The notes under the pieces: generated by a model | The model's input: the letters and a program-made list of their open reading frames with translations, nothing else | Told to the model about the DNA's origin: nothing | Databases searched by the model: none | Translations under genes and position numbers: made by a program | DNA from: Pseudonocardia endophytica | GTDB taxonomy: Bacteria > Actinomycetota > Actinomycetes > Mycobacteriales > Pseudonocardiaceae | Assembly: GCF_004339565.1 (NCBI RefSeq) | Contig: NZ_SMFZ01000001.1 | Coordinates: forward strand, 3,100,001 to 3,164,000 | Direction of reading: 5' to 3' | Length of the DNA stretch: 64,000 bases | Shown here: one piece after another, positions 37,921 through 46,934 of the stretch | Layout of the letters: each line of letters opens with the position of its first letter | Position numbering within the stretch: the stretch's first letter is position 1

Positions 37921-39567
37921 GTGACCGAGTCCGAGACCGTTGCGAGCACCACCGCCGTCGCCGACGTGCGCTGGCAGGCGTCGCCGTGTCCTGCACTGGT
38001 GCTGGGTGCCGACGGCACCGTGCGCGCGGTCAACGACGCCGCGGGGACGTTGTTCCCGGCCGCGCGGACGGGCGCCACGGTCTCCGACGGCCTGCCCGGG
38101 TGGCTCACCGACGGTCACGCCGGTGTCGTCGGCGGCCGTTCCGACGAGGCGCGGGGCTGGGTCGCCGACCGGAGCATCGTCGGCAGGCCGGTGCTCACCG
38201 AGGACGACTCCGTCACCTGGTGGTTCGACGACGACACGGACGTCCGCTCCGCACGCGAGGGCCTGCGCGTCGAGCAGGACCGGGCGGCGTTCCTCAGCCA
38301 CGCCTCGGCCGCTCTGCTGGGCGCACTGAACCTGACGCGGTGCATGGAGGTGGCCGCCGAGCTGGCCTCGGACCGTCTCGCCGACGGCGCGCTGGTCATC
38401 ACACCCGCGTCGCGCGGCCGCTACGAGACGGTCGTCTGCCGGCACGGCGAGGCCCCGCAACGCACCGTCCTGCGGATCGACCCGGACGAGGTCCCCGGCC
38501 TGGCCGAGGCGCTGCGCGGGTTCCCGCCGGTGCCGTCGCGCTGGATCGACCCGGCGCTGGCTCCCGACTGGCTGACGCCCGATGGCTTCGGCGAGGTCGG
38601 CTCGATCGTGGTGACGCCGCTACCCGGGCACGGGGTGCCCGCAGGTGCGCTGGTCCTGCTCGGCCGGGCGGCGAGCGGACCGTTCACCGAGGACGAGGAG
38701 TCCACGGCCCGCGAGTTCGCGGCCCGGACCGGGCTCGCCATGTCGTCGGCCCGGATGTTCGCCCAGCAGGCGTCGATCACCGAGACGTTGATGCGTGACC
38801 TGCTGCCGCCGAGACTGACGCACGTCGGCGGCGTCGAGTACGCGGGCGGCTACCGCGCGTCGGCCGACCACGAGCGCGTCGGCGGCGACTTCTACGACCT
38901 GCACCCTGCCGACGACGATGCGTCGGGCGCCGAGACGCTCGCCGTGCTCGGCGACGTGTGCGGCAAGGGGCTCGATGCGGCCGTCCTGACCGGCCGCATC
39001 CGCAGCGTCGTGCAGGCACTGCGTCCGCTGGCCCGCGACCACAAGCACATGCTGGGGCTTCTCAACGACGCCCTGCTGTCCTCGGACCACACCCGGTTCG
39101 TGACGCTCGTGCTCGCCTCGGTCTCGCGGCACGGCCCCGACGTGCGGCTCCGCCTGACGTGCGCGGGCCATCCGCCGCCGCTCGTCGTCCGCACGGACGG
39201 CCGCGTCGAGGAGGCGGCGACGCTCGGGACGGTCGTCGGCGCGCTCCCGACGATCGAGACGACGACGGCGGAGATGACGCTCGCACCCGGCGAGACCTGC
39301 CTGCTGTTCACCGACGGCATCACCGAGGCCCGCGGTGGCCCGCTCGGGAACGACCAGTTCGGTGAGGAGCGTCTGCAGGCCGCGCTGGCGGAGTGCGCGG
39401 GGATGCCGGCCGAAGCGGTCGTCGAACGCGTGCAGATGCTGGCCGCCCAGTGGGTGGGCCAGAGCGACCGTGACCACGACGACATGGCCGTGCTGGCGAT
39501 CACGGCCCCGCGCGGACAGCATCTGACGGCCGTCGGAGGGCATGGCAGGGGTCGGTTCACGGCATGA
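37921..39567 (+). CDS. PAS-GAF SpoIIE-family protein phosphatase
   Basis: A 548-aa RsbU/RsbP-like PP2C phosphatase. A PAS module (residues 15-100, PALVLGADGTVRAVNDA), a GAF module (about 125-285) and the SpoIIE catalytic domain (about 300-530) are in order. Metal-site motifs: VGGDFYDL near 320, LGDVCGKG, FTDGITEA near 465 and HDDMAVLAI. It would dephosphorylate a STAS anti-anti-sigma factor, most simply the one two genes downstream. The stop overlaps the next start (ATGA). GTG 37921 is the likeliest start, but GTG 37861, ATG 37798 and GTG 37780 are in frame. Confidence 0.88.
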   Translation: MTESETVASTTAVADVRWQASPCPALVLGADGTVRAVNDAAGTLFPAARTGATVSDGLPGWLTDGHAGVVGGRSDEARGWVADRSIVGRPVLTEDDSVTWWFDDDTDVRSAREGLRVEQDRAAFLSHASAALLGALNLTRCMEVAAELASDRLADGALVITPASRGRYETVVCRHGEAPQRTVLRIDPDEVPGLAEALRGFPPVPSRWIDPALAPDWLTPDGFGEVGSIVVTPLPGHGVPAGALVLLGRAASGPFTEDEESTAREFAARTGLAMSSARMFAQQASITETLMRDLLPPRLTHVGGVEYAGGYRASADHERVGGDFYDLHPADDDASGAETLAVLGDVCGKGLDAAVLTGRIRSVVQALRPLARDHKHMLGLLNDALLSSDHTRFVTLVLASVSRHGPDVRLRLTCAGHPPPLVVRTDGRVEEAATLGTVVGALPTIETTTAEMTLAPGETCLLFTDGITEARGGPLGNDQFGEERLQAALAECAGMPAEAVVERVQMLAAQWVGQSDRDHDDMAVLAITAPRGQHLTAVGGHGRGRFTA

Positions 39568-40670
39568 CCACCGCCACCGCCGACGGCAGCCGGTCGCTCT
39601 CGACGCGCTACGCGGACCTGCTGTGGGACGCGGTGCTGCGCAGCGACGAGTACGCGGCGGTCGACATCACCGTCGACGCGTTGCGGGACGGGCTCGACGT
39701 CGAGTCGGTGCTGCTGGACGTGATCGGCGTGGTGCAGGCCCGTGCCGGCGCCGAGTGGGCCGCCAACAGGATCAGCGTGGCGCAGGAGCACGCGGCGACG
39801 GCCATCAACGACCGCGTGATCGGGACGCTCACGCTGGCCAGGGACCGGCCGGAGGCACGCCTCGGTCGGATCACGGTGGCGTGCGTCGACGGCGAGTGGC
39901 ACGCGCTGCCCGCCCGGCTGCTGGCCGAGGTGCTGACGCTGCGCGGCTTCACCGTCGACTACCTGGGCGCGCAGGTGCCCACGCCGCACCTGATCACCCA
40001 CCTGCACCGGACGGGACCGGACGCCGTCGCGCTGTCCGGCATGATCGCCACCCGGCTGCCGGTCGCGCACGCGACGATCTCGGCCTGCCAGGCGGCGGGC
40101 GTTCCGGTGATCGTCGGTGGAGCCGCGTTCGGGCCGCAGGGCCGCTACGCCGAGCTGCTCGGCGCGGACGCGTGGGCTCCGGACGCGCGGTCGGCCGCCG
40201 ACCGTCTCGCGACGTCCCCGCTCCCGACGCCGCAGCGACCGCACGCGCAGCCGTTCGACGACCTGCCGCACCTGAGCGACCAGGAGTACACGCTGGTCAC
40301 GCGCAGCACGACCCGTCTGGTCGGCGCCGTGATGCAGGGCCTGGAGGACCGGGTCCCGGCGATGCGGGACTACACACCGATCCAGCGCGAGCACACGGCC
40401 GAGGACGTCCGGCACATCGTCGACTTCCTGGCCACCGCGCTCTACGCCGGCGACGACGAGCTGTTCCTGTCGTTCCTGCGGTGGACGGCGGGCATCCTGG
40501 AGGCGCGTGGCGTCCCGAGGAGCACGATGCCGCCCGCGCTCGAGCTGCTCACCGCGGAGCTCCGGGACTTCGACCGGGCGGCCCGGCTGCTCGGTACCGC
40601 GCTCGACGACCTGACGACCGGCGACCCGACGACCGGCGACCGCATCCATCGACCGGGAAGGCCCGCATGA
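39564..40670 (+). CDS. Cobalamin-binding sensor protein (CarH/MerR-photoreceptor-like B12 module)
   Basis: A 368-aa protein. Residues 15-95 are the four-helix Met-synthase-like cap and contain W65-x9-E75-H76, the signature of AdoCbl photoreceptors such as CarH. Residues 100-205 are the B12-binding Rossmann fold: E111-x-H113, then x41 from the loop to S158-G-M and IVGGAAF, close to the E-x-H-x2-G-x41-S-x-V pattern, with Pro in place of Gly. His after W65, the upper ligand in Thermus CarH, is Ala here. The C-terminal 150 residues are helical and unrecognised. No DNA-binding domain is present. It is coupled by 4-bp overlaps to the phosphatase and STAS genes. Confidence 0.85.
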   Translation: MTTATADGSRSLSTRYADLLWDAVLRSDEYAAVDITVDALRDGLDVESVLLDVIGVVQARAGAEWAANRISVAQEHAATAINDRVIGTLTLARDRPEARLGRITVACVDGEWHALPARLLAEVLTLRGFTVDYLGAQVPTPHLITHLHRTGPDAVALSGMIATRLPVAHATISACQAAGVPVIVGGAAFGPQGRYAELLGADAWAPDARSAADRLATSPLPTPQRPHAQPFDDLPHLSDQEYTLVTRSTTRLVGAVMQGLEDRVPAMRDYTPIQREHTAEDVRHIVDFLATALYAGDDELFLSFLRWTAGILEARGVPRSTMPPALELLTAELRDFDRAARLLGTALDDLTTGDPTTGDRIHRPGRPA

Positions 40671-41029
40671 CCGCTCCCCGACCCCTGACCTGCTCGTGGA
40701 GCCGGACGGGCCCGGACCGGTCCTGCCTGGAACTGGACGGCGAGCTCGACTACGACGGCTCCGACGTCGTCCTCGACGAGATCATCCGTCATCTCGACGA
40801 GAATCCGCGGCTCCGGGAGCTCACGCTGGACTGCCGCCGGCTCGACTTCTGTGACTCCTACGGGCTGTCCACGCTGCTGATGATCCGCAGGCGGACGCAG
40901 TCGACGGGCGTGGTGCTGCGCCTGGCGAACCGCGGCCCCGCCCTGGACCGGTTGCTGCGCGTGACGAACACGCTGGCCCACCTGACCGACACGTCGGTGA
41001 CGTCGCTGGAGAAGCAGCTCGACACCTGA
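40667..41029 (+). CDS. STAS-domain protein (anti-anti-sigma factor)
   Basis: A 120-aa single STAS domain, RsbV-like. CLELDGELDYDGSDVVLDEI is the first strand and helix; LDFCDSYGLSTLLM carries the Ser that an anti-sigma kinase would phosphorylate. Its ATG overlaps the stop of the cobalamin-binding gene. In partner switching the unphosphorylated form frees a sigma factor by binding its anti-sigma factor. No RsbW or sigma gene is adjacent; the RsbW-like domain of the 1861-aa protein is the only one in this window. Confidence 0.9.
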   Translation: MTAPRPLTCSWSRTGPDRSCLELDGELDYDGSDVVLDEIIRHLDENPRLRELTLDCRRLDFCDSYGLSTLLMIRRRTQSTGVVLRLANRGPALDRLLRVTNTLAHLTDTSVTSLEKQLDT

Positions 41030-41036
41030 GGCGTCG

Positions 41037-42542
41037 TCAGCTCCCGTCCTGCTGCGCCGCCGCCATCGCGTGCATGTGCTCCCGGGTGGCGGGGTAGAGC
41101 GTCCGGTACGACTCGTGGAACCGGTCGTGGAGCGCTGCCGCGTCCGGGTCCGGGCGGACGATCTCCGCCGCCCGCGTCCAGTCGGTCGACGGCGGGACGG
41201 CCCCGGTCCCGATCGCGGCCAGCAGCGCGTCCCCGTAGCTCGCCCCCACGGTGACCGCCGGCAGCTCCTGCGGCACGCCCAGCACGTCGCTCACGATCTG
41301 CGTCCACAGCCCGCCCTGCACACCGCCGCCGACCGCGATCACCCGCTCGGGCCGGCCCACGACACCGGCCATGACCTCGAGATTCTGCCGGATGCCGTGC
41401 GCGACACCCTCGTAGGCGGCGCGGAACAGGTGGCCGCGACCGTGCTCGAGCGTGAGGCCGACGACCACGCCGCGCGCGGACGCGTCGTAGATCGGTGAGC
41501 GCTCCCCTGCGAAGTAGGGCAGCACGAGCAGACCGCCGGAGCCGGGCGGGATCGCGCGTGCCTCGGAGATCAGCTCGTCGTACGGGGCGCCACCGACGAG
41601 GTCGTGCGTCCAGGTGACCAGGCTGCCGCCCGCGGACATGCCCGCGGCGAGTGTGTACGAGTCCGGCTCGACGCCGCACGTGGTCCACAGCCCGGGACTC
41701 GACGCCGCCGACGGCAGTACCTGGATCATGAACATCGTCGATCCGTACATCAGCATCAGGTCACCGGGCCTGCGCGCGCCGACGCTGAACGCCTCCGCCC
41801 ACGCGTCCACCGTCCCGAACACGACCGGGGTCCCGACCGGAAGGCCGGTCGCCTCGGCCGCGTCCGGTCGCAGGTGCCCGGCGATCTCGTGCGGCCAGCC
41901 GAGCCGCGGCAGCGACAGGTCACCGAGCAGCTCGGCGATCCAGTCCCCCGCCCAGTCCCGGGCGGCCAGGTCGTAGAACGGGTCGACCTGGCTCGCGGTG
42001 TGGTGGTCGAGCACCCACTCGCCGGTCAGGCGCGCGACCACGAACGAGTGCGAGCCGAACCAGCGGGTCGCCTTCTCCCAGACCTCCGGGAGCTGCTCGC
42101 GCACCCAGGCCAGCTTCGGCCCGACGGCCTGGCTGGACAGGTCCTTGCCGCACCGCTCGAACACCGCGGCCGCGCCGAGTGCGGCGTTGATCGACGCGAT
42201 CTGCTCCTCGGCGCGGAAGTCGACGCCGTAGAGGATCGCCGGGTGCAGCGGCTCGAGGTCGTCGCCGGTCATCACCAGGCACGGTCCGAGCCCGGAGACC
42301 CCGACGGCGGCCACCGTCCGGCCGTCCGCGACGTCGGCCAGCTCCCGCGCGATCGAGCAGACGGTGTCCCACCACTGCGTCGTGGCGTCCATCTCGACGA
42401 ACCCCGGTTGCGGGCGTTGCACCGTGACCGGCCGCGTGGTCGTCGCGACGACGTCGCCGTCGACGGTCGTCAACGTCCCCTTGACGGACCCGGTCCCGAG
42501 GTCGATGCCGAGGAAGAGAGCTCCGGTGCTCGCGGTGTCCAC
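41037..42542 (-). CDS. FGGY-family carbohydrate kinase (xylulokinase-like)
   Basis: A 501-aa sugar kinase of the FGGY fold. FLGIDLGTGSVKGTL binds phosphate at the N-terminus, the catalytic Asp is probably in YGVDFRAEEQ, and the second domain has GSTMFM and IAVGGGVQGGLW, the C-terminal FGGY-like signature. It phosphorylates an open or cyclic polyol or ketose; D-xylulose is the commonest substrate of this branch but is unproven. No transporter or isomerase is linked. The GTG start at 42542 has an AGG 9 bp upstream. It converges with the STAS gene. Confidence 0.88.
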   Translation of the reverse strand: MDTASTGALFLGIDLGTGSVKGTLTTVDGDVVATTTRPVTVQRPQPGFVEMDATTQWWDTVCSIARELADVADGRTVAAVGVSGLGPCLVMTGDDLEPLHPAILYGVDFRAEEQIASINAALGAAAVFERCGKDLSSQAVGPKLAWVREQLPEVWEKATRWFGSHSFVVARLTGEWVLDHHTASQVDPFYDLAARDWAGDWIAELLGDLSLPRLGWPHEIAGHLRPDAAEATGLPVGTPVVFGTVDAWAEAFSVGARRPGDLMLMYGSTMFMIQVLPSAASSPGLWTTCGVEPDSYTLAAGMSAGGSLVTWTHDLVGGAPYDELISEARAIPPGSGGLLVLPYFAGERSPIYDASARGVVVGLTLEHGRGHLFRAAYEGVAHGIRQNLEVMAGVVGRPERVIAVGGGVQGGLWTQIVSDVLGVPQELPAVTVGASYGDALLAAIGTGAVPPSTDWTRAAEIVRPDPDAAALHDRFHESYRTLYPATREHMHAMAAAQQDGS

Positions 42543-42583
42543 GTGTTCGATCCTGGCCGATGTTGCCCCGCAAGCGAAAGCGG

Positions 42584-43051
42584 TCAGCGGCCGACGCGGC
42601 CCAGAACGATCTCCGTGATCCGGGCGAGCGCGTCCACCTGGCCGTCGTCCAGCCCGTCGAACACCAGCTCGCGGACGGCCTCGACGTGTGGCGGCGCGGC
42701 CTGCTCGATCACCCGCCGCCCCTGCGCGGTGAGCACGACGAACGCGCCGCGGGCGTCGTCCTCGCACTCCTCGCGCTCGACCAGGTCCCTGCGCTGCATC
42801 CGGGACAACTGGTGGGACAGACGGCTGCGCTCCCACTGCAGCGTGTCGGCGAGCTCGTGGACACGCATCCGCGCCCCGCCGTCCTGCCTGGCCCGGTCGG
42901 TCAGGGCCACCAGCACGTCGAAGTCGGCCAGCGACAGCCCGGACTCGTCCTGCAACCTGCGGTTCAGCCGGGCGTGCAGCCGGGCCTGCATGGCCAGGTA
43001 ACCGCGCCATGCGCGCTGCTCCCGGTCGTCCAGCCAGCGGGTTTCGGTCAC
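42584..43051 (-). CDS. MarR-family transcriptional regulator
   Basis: A 155-aa MarR protein. The winged HTH is clear: ADFDVLVALTDRA, MRVHELADTLQWERSRLSHQ (recognition helix), RRDLVEREECEDDARGAF (wing). It is divergent from the flavin oxidoreductase operon with two palindromes between them, so it most likely represses that operon and itself. The GTG start is at 43051. Many such MarRs respond to phenolic or oxidant ligands. Confidence 0.9.
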   Translation of the reverse strand: MTETRWLDDREQRAWRGYLAMQARLHARLNRRLQDESGLSLADFDVLVALTDRARQDGGARMRVHELADTLQWERSRLSHQLSRMQRRDLVEREECEDDARGAFVVLTAQGRRVIEQAAPPHVEAVRELVFDGLDDGQVDALARITEIVLGRVGR

Positions 43052-43072
43052 GACACCAGTCTAACGGAATAG

Positions 43073-43084
43073 TTGACACGTCAC
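43073..43084. promoter_or_regulatory. MarR-type operator 1, overlapping the -35 of the LLM operon
   Basis: TTGAC-AC-GTCAC, an almost perfect interrupted palindrome. Its first six bases (TTGACA) form the -35 of a plus-strand promoter whose -10 is TATGTT at 43098-43103 (19-bp spacing). A bound regulator would block polymerase. Confidence 0.6.
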
Positions 43085-43104
43085 GCAGGTTCCGGAGTAT
43101 GTTG

Positions 43105-43116
43105 GTGACACGTCAA
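43105..43116. promoter_or_regulatory. MarR-type operator 2, at the LLM-operon start site
   Basis: GTGAC-AC-GTCAA, the mirror-like partner of operator 1. Its start is 32 bp away, three helical turns, so both dimers would sit on the same DNA face. It covers the expected transcription start near 43110. Confidence 0.6.
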
Positions 43117-43134
43117 CTACAGGAGCGGATGGTC

Positions 43135-44241
43135 ATGCAGTTCGGTGTCTTCACGGTCAGTGACGTCACGACCGACCCGACGAACGGGCGCACGCCGTCC
43201 GAGGCGGAGCGGATCGACTCCGTCGTCCGGATCGCCGAGAAGGCCGAGGAGGTCGGTCTCGACGTCGTCGCGCTCGGTGAGCACCACAACCCGCCGTTCG
43301 TCTCGTCGTCCCCGACGACGACGCTGGCCTACATCGCGGCCCGCACCCGCACGCTCGAGCTGTCCACGTCCACGACGCTGATCACGACGAACGACCCGGT
43401 GAAGATCGCCGAGGACTTCGCGATGCTGCAGCACCTGGCGGGCGGCCGGGTGGATCTGATGATGGGACGCGGCAACACCGGCCCGGTCTACCCGTGGTTC
43501 GGCCAGGACATCCGGCAGGGCATCCCGCTGGCGATCGAGAACTACGCGCTGCTGCGCAGGCTGTGGACCGAGGACGTCGTGGACTGGGAGGGGAGGTTCC
43601 GTGCGCCGCTGCAGGGCTTCACGTCCACGCCGCGGCCGCTCGACGGCGTCGCCCCGTTCGTCTGGCACGGGTCGATCCGCAGCCCGGAGATCGCCGAGCA
43701 GGCCGCGTTCTACGGCGACGGCTTCTTCCACAACCACATCTTCTGGCCGGCCGAGCACACGCAGCGGATGGTCGAGTTCTACCGCCGCCGCTTCGAGGCC
43801 TACGGGCACGGCGACGCCGACCAGGCGATCGTCGGACTCGGTGGGCAGGTGTTCATGCGGAAGAACTCGCAGGACGCGATCGACGAGTTCCGGCCGTACT
43901 TCGACCGGGCCCCGGTCTACGGCGGCGGTCCGTCGCTGGAGGAGTTCAGCACGCAGACACCGCTGACCGTCGGCAGCCCGCAGCAGGTGATCGACCGGAC
44001 GCTCGGATTCCGTGACTATGTCGGGGACTACCAGCGCCAGCTGTTCCTGATCGACCACGCGGGCCTTCCCCTGAAGACCGTCCTGGAGCAGCTGGACATC
44101 CTGGGCGAGGAGGTCGTTCCCGTGTTGCGCAAGGAGTTCGCCGCGCTCAAGCCGGCGCACGTGCCGGAGGCGCCGACGCACGCGTCGCTCGTCGCGGCCC
44201 GTGACGCCGCCGCTGCCGCCACCGTCGAGGCGGTGGCCTGA
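43135..44241 (+). CDS. LLM-class flavin-dependent oxidoreductase
   Basis: A 368-aa luciferase-like (bacterial luciferase/F420 fold) oxidoreductase. MQFGVFTVSDVT opens the barrel; GLDVVALGEHHNPPFVSSSP is the usual substrate/flavin loop; VDLMMGRGNTGPVYPWFG and VGSPQQVIDRTLGF are family features. It uses reduced FMN or F420. ATG 43135 has AGGAG 9 bp upstream, better than ATG 43129. First gene of a tightly overlapping three-gene operon controlled by the divergent MarR. Confidence 0.88.
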   Translation: MQFGVFTVSDVTTDPTNGRTPSEAERIDSVVRIAEKAEEVGLDVVALGEHHNPPFVSSSPTTTLAYIAARTRTLELSTSTTLITTNDPVKIAEDFAMLQHLAGGRVDLMMGRGNTGPVYPWFGQDIRQGIPLAIENYALLRRLWTEDVVDWEGRFRAPLQGFTSTPRPLDGVAPFVWHGSIRSPEIAEQAAFYGDGFFHNHIFWPAEHTQRMVEFYRRRFEAYGHGDADQAIVGLGGQVFMRKNSQDAIDEFRPYFDRAPVYGGGPSLEEFSTQTPLTVGSPQQVIDRTLGFRDYVGDYQRQLFLIDHAGLPLKTVLEQLDILGEEVVPVLRKEFAALKPAHVPEAPTHASLVAARDAAAAATVEAVA

Positions 44242-44552
44242 TGGCCGACGAGCCGACCGTCGTCGACACCGGCGACCGGTACGAGCTGCGGCTCGGCGAC
44301 GAGGTCGCCGGGTTCGCGGAGTACCGGCGCCGCGGTGACACGACGTCGTTCACGCACACGCTCGTCGAACAGCAGTACGGCGGCCGCGGGTTCGGGTCGA
44401 TCCTGATCCGCGGCGCGCTGGACGCCGAGCGTGCGGCCGGACGGGCGGTCAAGCCGTACTGCCCGTTCGTGCGCGGCTACATCGACAAGCATCCCGAGTT
44501 CGCCGACCTCGTCGCGGCCGGCTTCCATCCCGATTCCGGAGAGACGTCATGA
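44241..44552 (+). CDS. GNAT-like N-acetyltransferase (YjdJ/COG2388 type)
   Basis: A 103-aa minimal GNAT. YELRLGDEVAGFAEYRRRGD and HTLVEQQYGGRGFGSILIRG, the acetyl-CoA loop (Q-x3-GRG-G), then YCPFVRGYIDKHPEF, define the COG2388 family. Some members acetylate small amines; the substrate is unknown. Its start overlaps the LLM gene's stop (TGATG), indicating coupling. Confidence 0.88.
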   Translation: MADEPTVVDTGDRYELRLGDEVAGFAEYRRRGDTTSFTHTLVEQQYGGRGFGSILIRGALDAERAAGRAVKPYCPFVRGYIDKHPEFADLVAAGFHPDSGETS

Positions 44553-45040
44553 CCGACACCGACCAGCACGAAGCAGCCCGCGCCCGGATCCGCGAGGCGC
44601 ATCTCACGCCGGCCGCAGAGCGTCCCGCTTCGACGGCGCGGGGCCTGCACCACACGGCGCTGGTGTCCAGCGACGTCGAGCGGACCGTGCGCTTCTACCA
44701 GGACGTGCTCGGCTTCCCGCTGACCGAGCTGATCGAGAACCGGGACTACCCCGGCTCGTCGCACTTCTTCTTCGACATCGGCAACGGGAACCTGATCGCG
44801 TTCTTCGACTTCCCCGGCCTCGACGTCGGCCCGTACGCCGAGGTGCTCGGCGGGCTGCACCACATGGCGATCAGCGTCGAGCCCGCGCGGTGGGACGAGC
44901 TCGTGCAGCGGCTGTCCGACGCCGGCGTCGAGCACGAGGTGCACTCCGGCGTCTCGGTCTACTTCCGCGACCCGGACGGCGCCCGGATCGAGCTGATCTC
45001 CGACCCGCTCGGGGAGATGTACGGCGAGGTCGTCCTCTAG
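44549..45040 (+). CDS. VOC family dioxygenase/glyoxalase-like protein
   Basis: A 163-aa VOC protein with two paired beta-alpha modules. Metal-ligand candidates are His in LHHTALVSSDVERT and HHMAISV and Glu in DPDGARIELISDP, the 2-His-1-Glu set of this family. It is translationally coupled to the acetyltransferase gene and converges with the FabH-like gene, sharing stop bases. The operon suggests handling of an aromatic or electrophilic small molecule. Confidence 0.87.
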   Translation: MTDTDQHEAARARIREAHLTPAAERPASTARGLHHTALVSSDVERTVRFYQDVLGFPLTELIENRDYPGSSHFFFDIGNGNLIAFFDFPGLDVGPYAEVLGGLHHMAISVEPARWDELVQRLSDAGVEHEVHSGVSVYFRDPDGARIELISDPLGEMYGEVVL

Positions 45041-46002
45041 AGATCCGGCCAGGTCAGCGTCGCCGCGCCCCAGGTCACGCCGCCGCCGAACGCGGCAAGG
45101 GCGATCCGCTCACCCGGCCGGAGCAGGCCGTCGTCGTGGGCCTGGGACAGGGCGAGCGGGATCGACGCGGCGGCCGTGTTGCCGACCGTGGCGACGTTGC
45201 TCAGCGCACGGTCCGCGCCGATCCCCAGCCGGGTCGCGACGGCGTCCAGGATCCGCTGGTTCGCCTGGTGCCCGACGAAGCGGTCGAGCGACTCGACCGT
45301 CCATCCGGTGCGTTCGACGACGCCGCGGGCGGTGTCGGTCATCCGGCTCACGGCCTGCCGGTAGACGGCCTGGCCCTGCATCCGTAGCGGCCCGCCGCCA
45401 GGGGCCTCGATGAGCTCGGCGAGGCTGCCGTCGCTGCCGAGCTCGACCTCGTGGACGGCGCCGGGTCGGGTCGCGTCGCCCGCCGTGAGCACGACGGCGG
45501 CGGCCCCGTCGCCGAACAGGAACGCGGTCGTCCGGTCGTCGGGGTCGACCAGCGTGCTGTACGTGTCCGCACCGACGAGCAGCACCGACTCCACCTGGCC
45601 TGCGACGACGGCGTTGCGCGCCACGGACAGCCCGTAGAGGAAGCCGGAGCAGACGGCGTCGACGTCGAACGCCGGGACGGTGCCGAGCCCGAGCCGCGCG
45701 GCGACCGTCGGCGCGGTGGACGGGCACCGGTGGTCCGGCGTGCTCGTCGCGAGCACGACGAGGTCGACGCCGTCGCGTCCTGCGGACTTGAGCGCGTGCC
45801 GTCCGGCCTCGGTCGCCAGGTCCGACGTGGCCTGCCCGGCCGCGACGACCCGCCGCTCGCTGATCCCGCTGCGCGTGCGGATCCACTCGTCCGTGGTGTC
45901 CAGGCGGGCGGCGAGGTCGTGGTTCGTCACGACGTCCGACGGGAGGCAGTGCCCGATCCCGGAGACCAACGCCGCCCGGGCACCCGTCGTCGCACTCAGC
46001 AT
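45037..46002 (-). CDS. Beta-ketoacyl-ACP synthase III (FabH-like)
   Basis: A 321-aa thiolase-fold enzyme. The Cys-His-Asn triad is visible in VDAVCSGFLYGL, FVGHQANQRI and TVGNTAAASIP; TDEWIRTRSGI is the classic N-terminal motif. It would condense an acyl-CoA starter with malonyl-ACP to begin fatty acid or polyketide chains. It stands apart from the fab cluster genes, so a specialised starter-unit role is possible. ATG 46002 is used; GTG 46008 adds two residues. Confidence 0.9.
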   Translation of the reverse strand: MLSATTGARAALVSGIGHCLPSDVVTNHDLAARLDTTDEWIRTRSGISERRVVAAGQATSDLATEAGRHALKSAGRDGVDLVVLATSTPDHRCPSTAPTVAARLGLGTVPAFDVDAVCSGFLYGLSVARNAVVAGQVESVLLVGADTYSTLVDPDDRTTAFLFGDGAAAVVLTAGDATRPGAVHEVELGSDGSLAELIEAPGGGPLRMQGQAVYRQAVSRMTDTARGVVERTGWTVESLDRFVGHQANQRILDAVATRLGIGADRALSNVATVGNTAAASIPLALSQAHDDGLLRPGERIALAAFGGGVTWGAATLTWPDL

Positions 46003-46048
46003 TGCCACGACAGTACTTCGGTACCCGCCGGTAGGAGGTTCGGAAGGA

Positions 46049-46933
46049 TCAGGGCAACTGGCTGGGGGTGGTGTCGATGTCCGACGGCGAGTCGGGGTCG
46101 AGGAACATCGCGGCCTCGCGACGGGCGCGGCGCCGGTCGGTGAACCGGGCGACCTGGATCGCGAGCTCGAACAGGGCCGTCAGCGCGAACGCCAGCGCGA
46201 CCATCGAGATCGGGTCCTGCCCCGGCGTCGCGATGGCGGCGAACACGAACAGTCCGAGGATCAGCCCGCGGCGTGACCTGCGCAGCGCCTCGTAGGACAC
46301 GACCCCGGCCAGGTTCAGCGCCACCACGGCCAGCGGGAGCTCGAAGCTGACCCCGAAGATGATCAGCAGGGCGATCACGAAGCCGAAGTACGACTCGCCG
46401 GTCAGCGCCGTCGTCTGGATCTCGCTGCCGATCGTCAGCAGGAAGCCGAGGCCCTGGGCGACGACCATGTAGGCGAGGATCGCGCCGGCGACGAACAGCG
46501 TGGCGGCGACCGTCGAGAACCCCAGCGCGTAGCGGCGCTCGACCGAGCGCAGGCCGGGGGTGACGAACCGCCACAGCTGGTACAGCCAGATCGGGCAGGC
46601 GAGTACGACGCCCGCCGTCGCGCCGACCTTCAGGCGCAGCATGAACTGGTCGAACGGCCCGGTGCCGAGCAGCGTGCACGACGTCGGGTCGGCGGTGATC
46701 ACCGCGCGGGCCGACGCGGGCAGCTCGCAGTACGGGCCCTTGAGCAGCTCGCCGAGGCTCGGGAGACCGAACAGGGCCGTCTCGAACCAGACGTATCCGA
46801 ACACCGTGGTCACGACGATCGCGACGAGCGCGATCCCCAGCCGGTTGCGCAGCTCGTAGAGATGGTGGATCAGCGTCATCTCGCCGCGCGGGTTCGACCG
46901 GCGACGCGACCGCGGCGTCCGGAGGACGGGCAT
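46049..46933 (-). CDS. tatC: Twin-arginine translocase subunit TatC
   Basis: A 294-aa inner-membrane protein with six spans, the receptor of the Tat system that binds RR signal peptides. [14 protein letters not shown] (normally SHLxELRxRL), [20 protein letters not shown], and [17 protein letters not shown] are conserved. A C-terminal tail ending IDTTPSQLP is acidic. It begins 1 bp after the tatA stop, so they form an operon. No TatB is present locally. Confidence 0.95.
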   Translation of the reverse strand: MPVLRTPRSRRRSNPRGEMTLIHHLYELRNRLGIALVAIVVTTVFGYVWFETALFGLPSLGELLKGPYCELPASARAVITADPTSCTLLGTGPFDQFMLRLKVGATAGVVLACPIWLYQLWRFVTPGLRSVERRYALGFSTVAATLFVAGAILAYMVVAQGLGFLLTIGSEIQTTALTGESYFGFVIALLIIFGVSFELPLAVVALNLAGVVSYEALRRSRRGLILGLFVFAAIATPGQDPISMVALAFALTALFELAIQVARFTDRRRARREAAMFLDPDSPSDIDTTPSQLP

Positions 46934-46934
46934 C

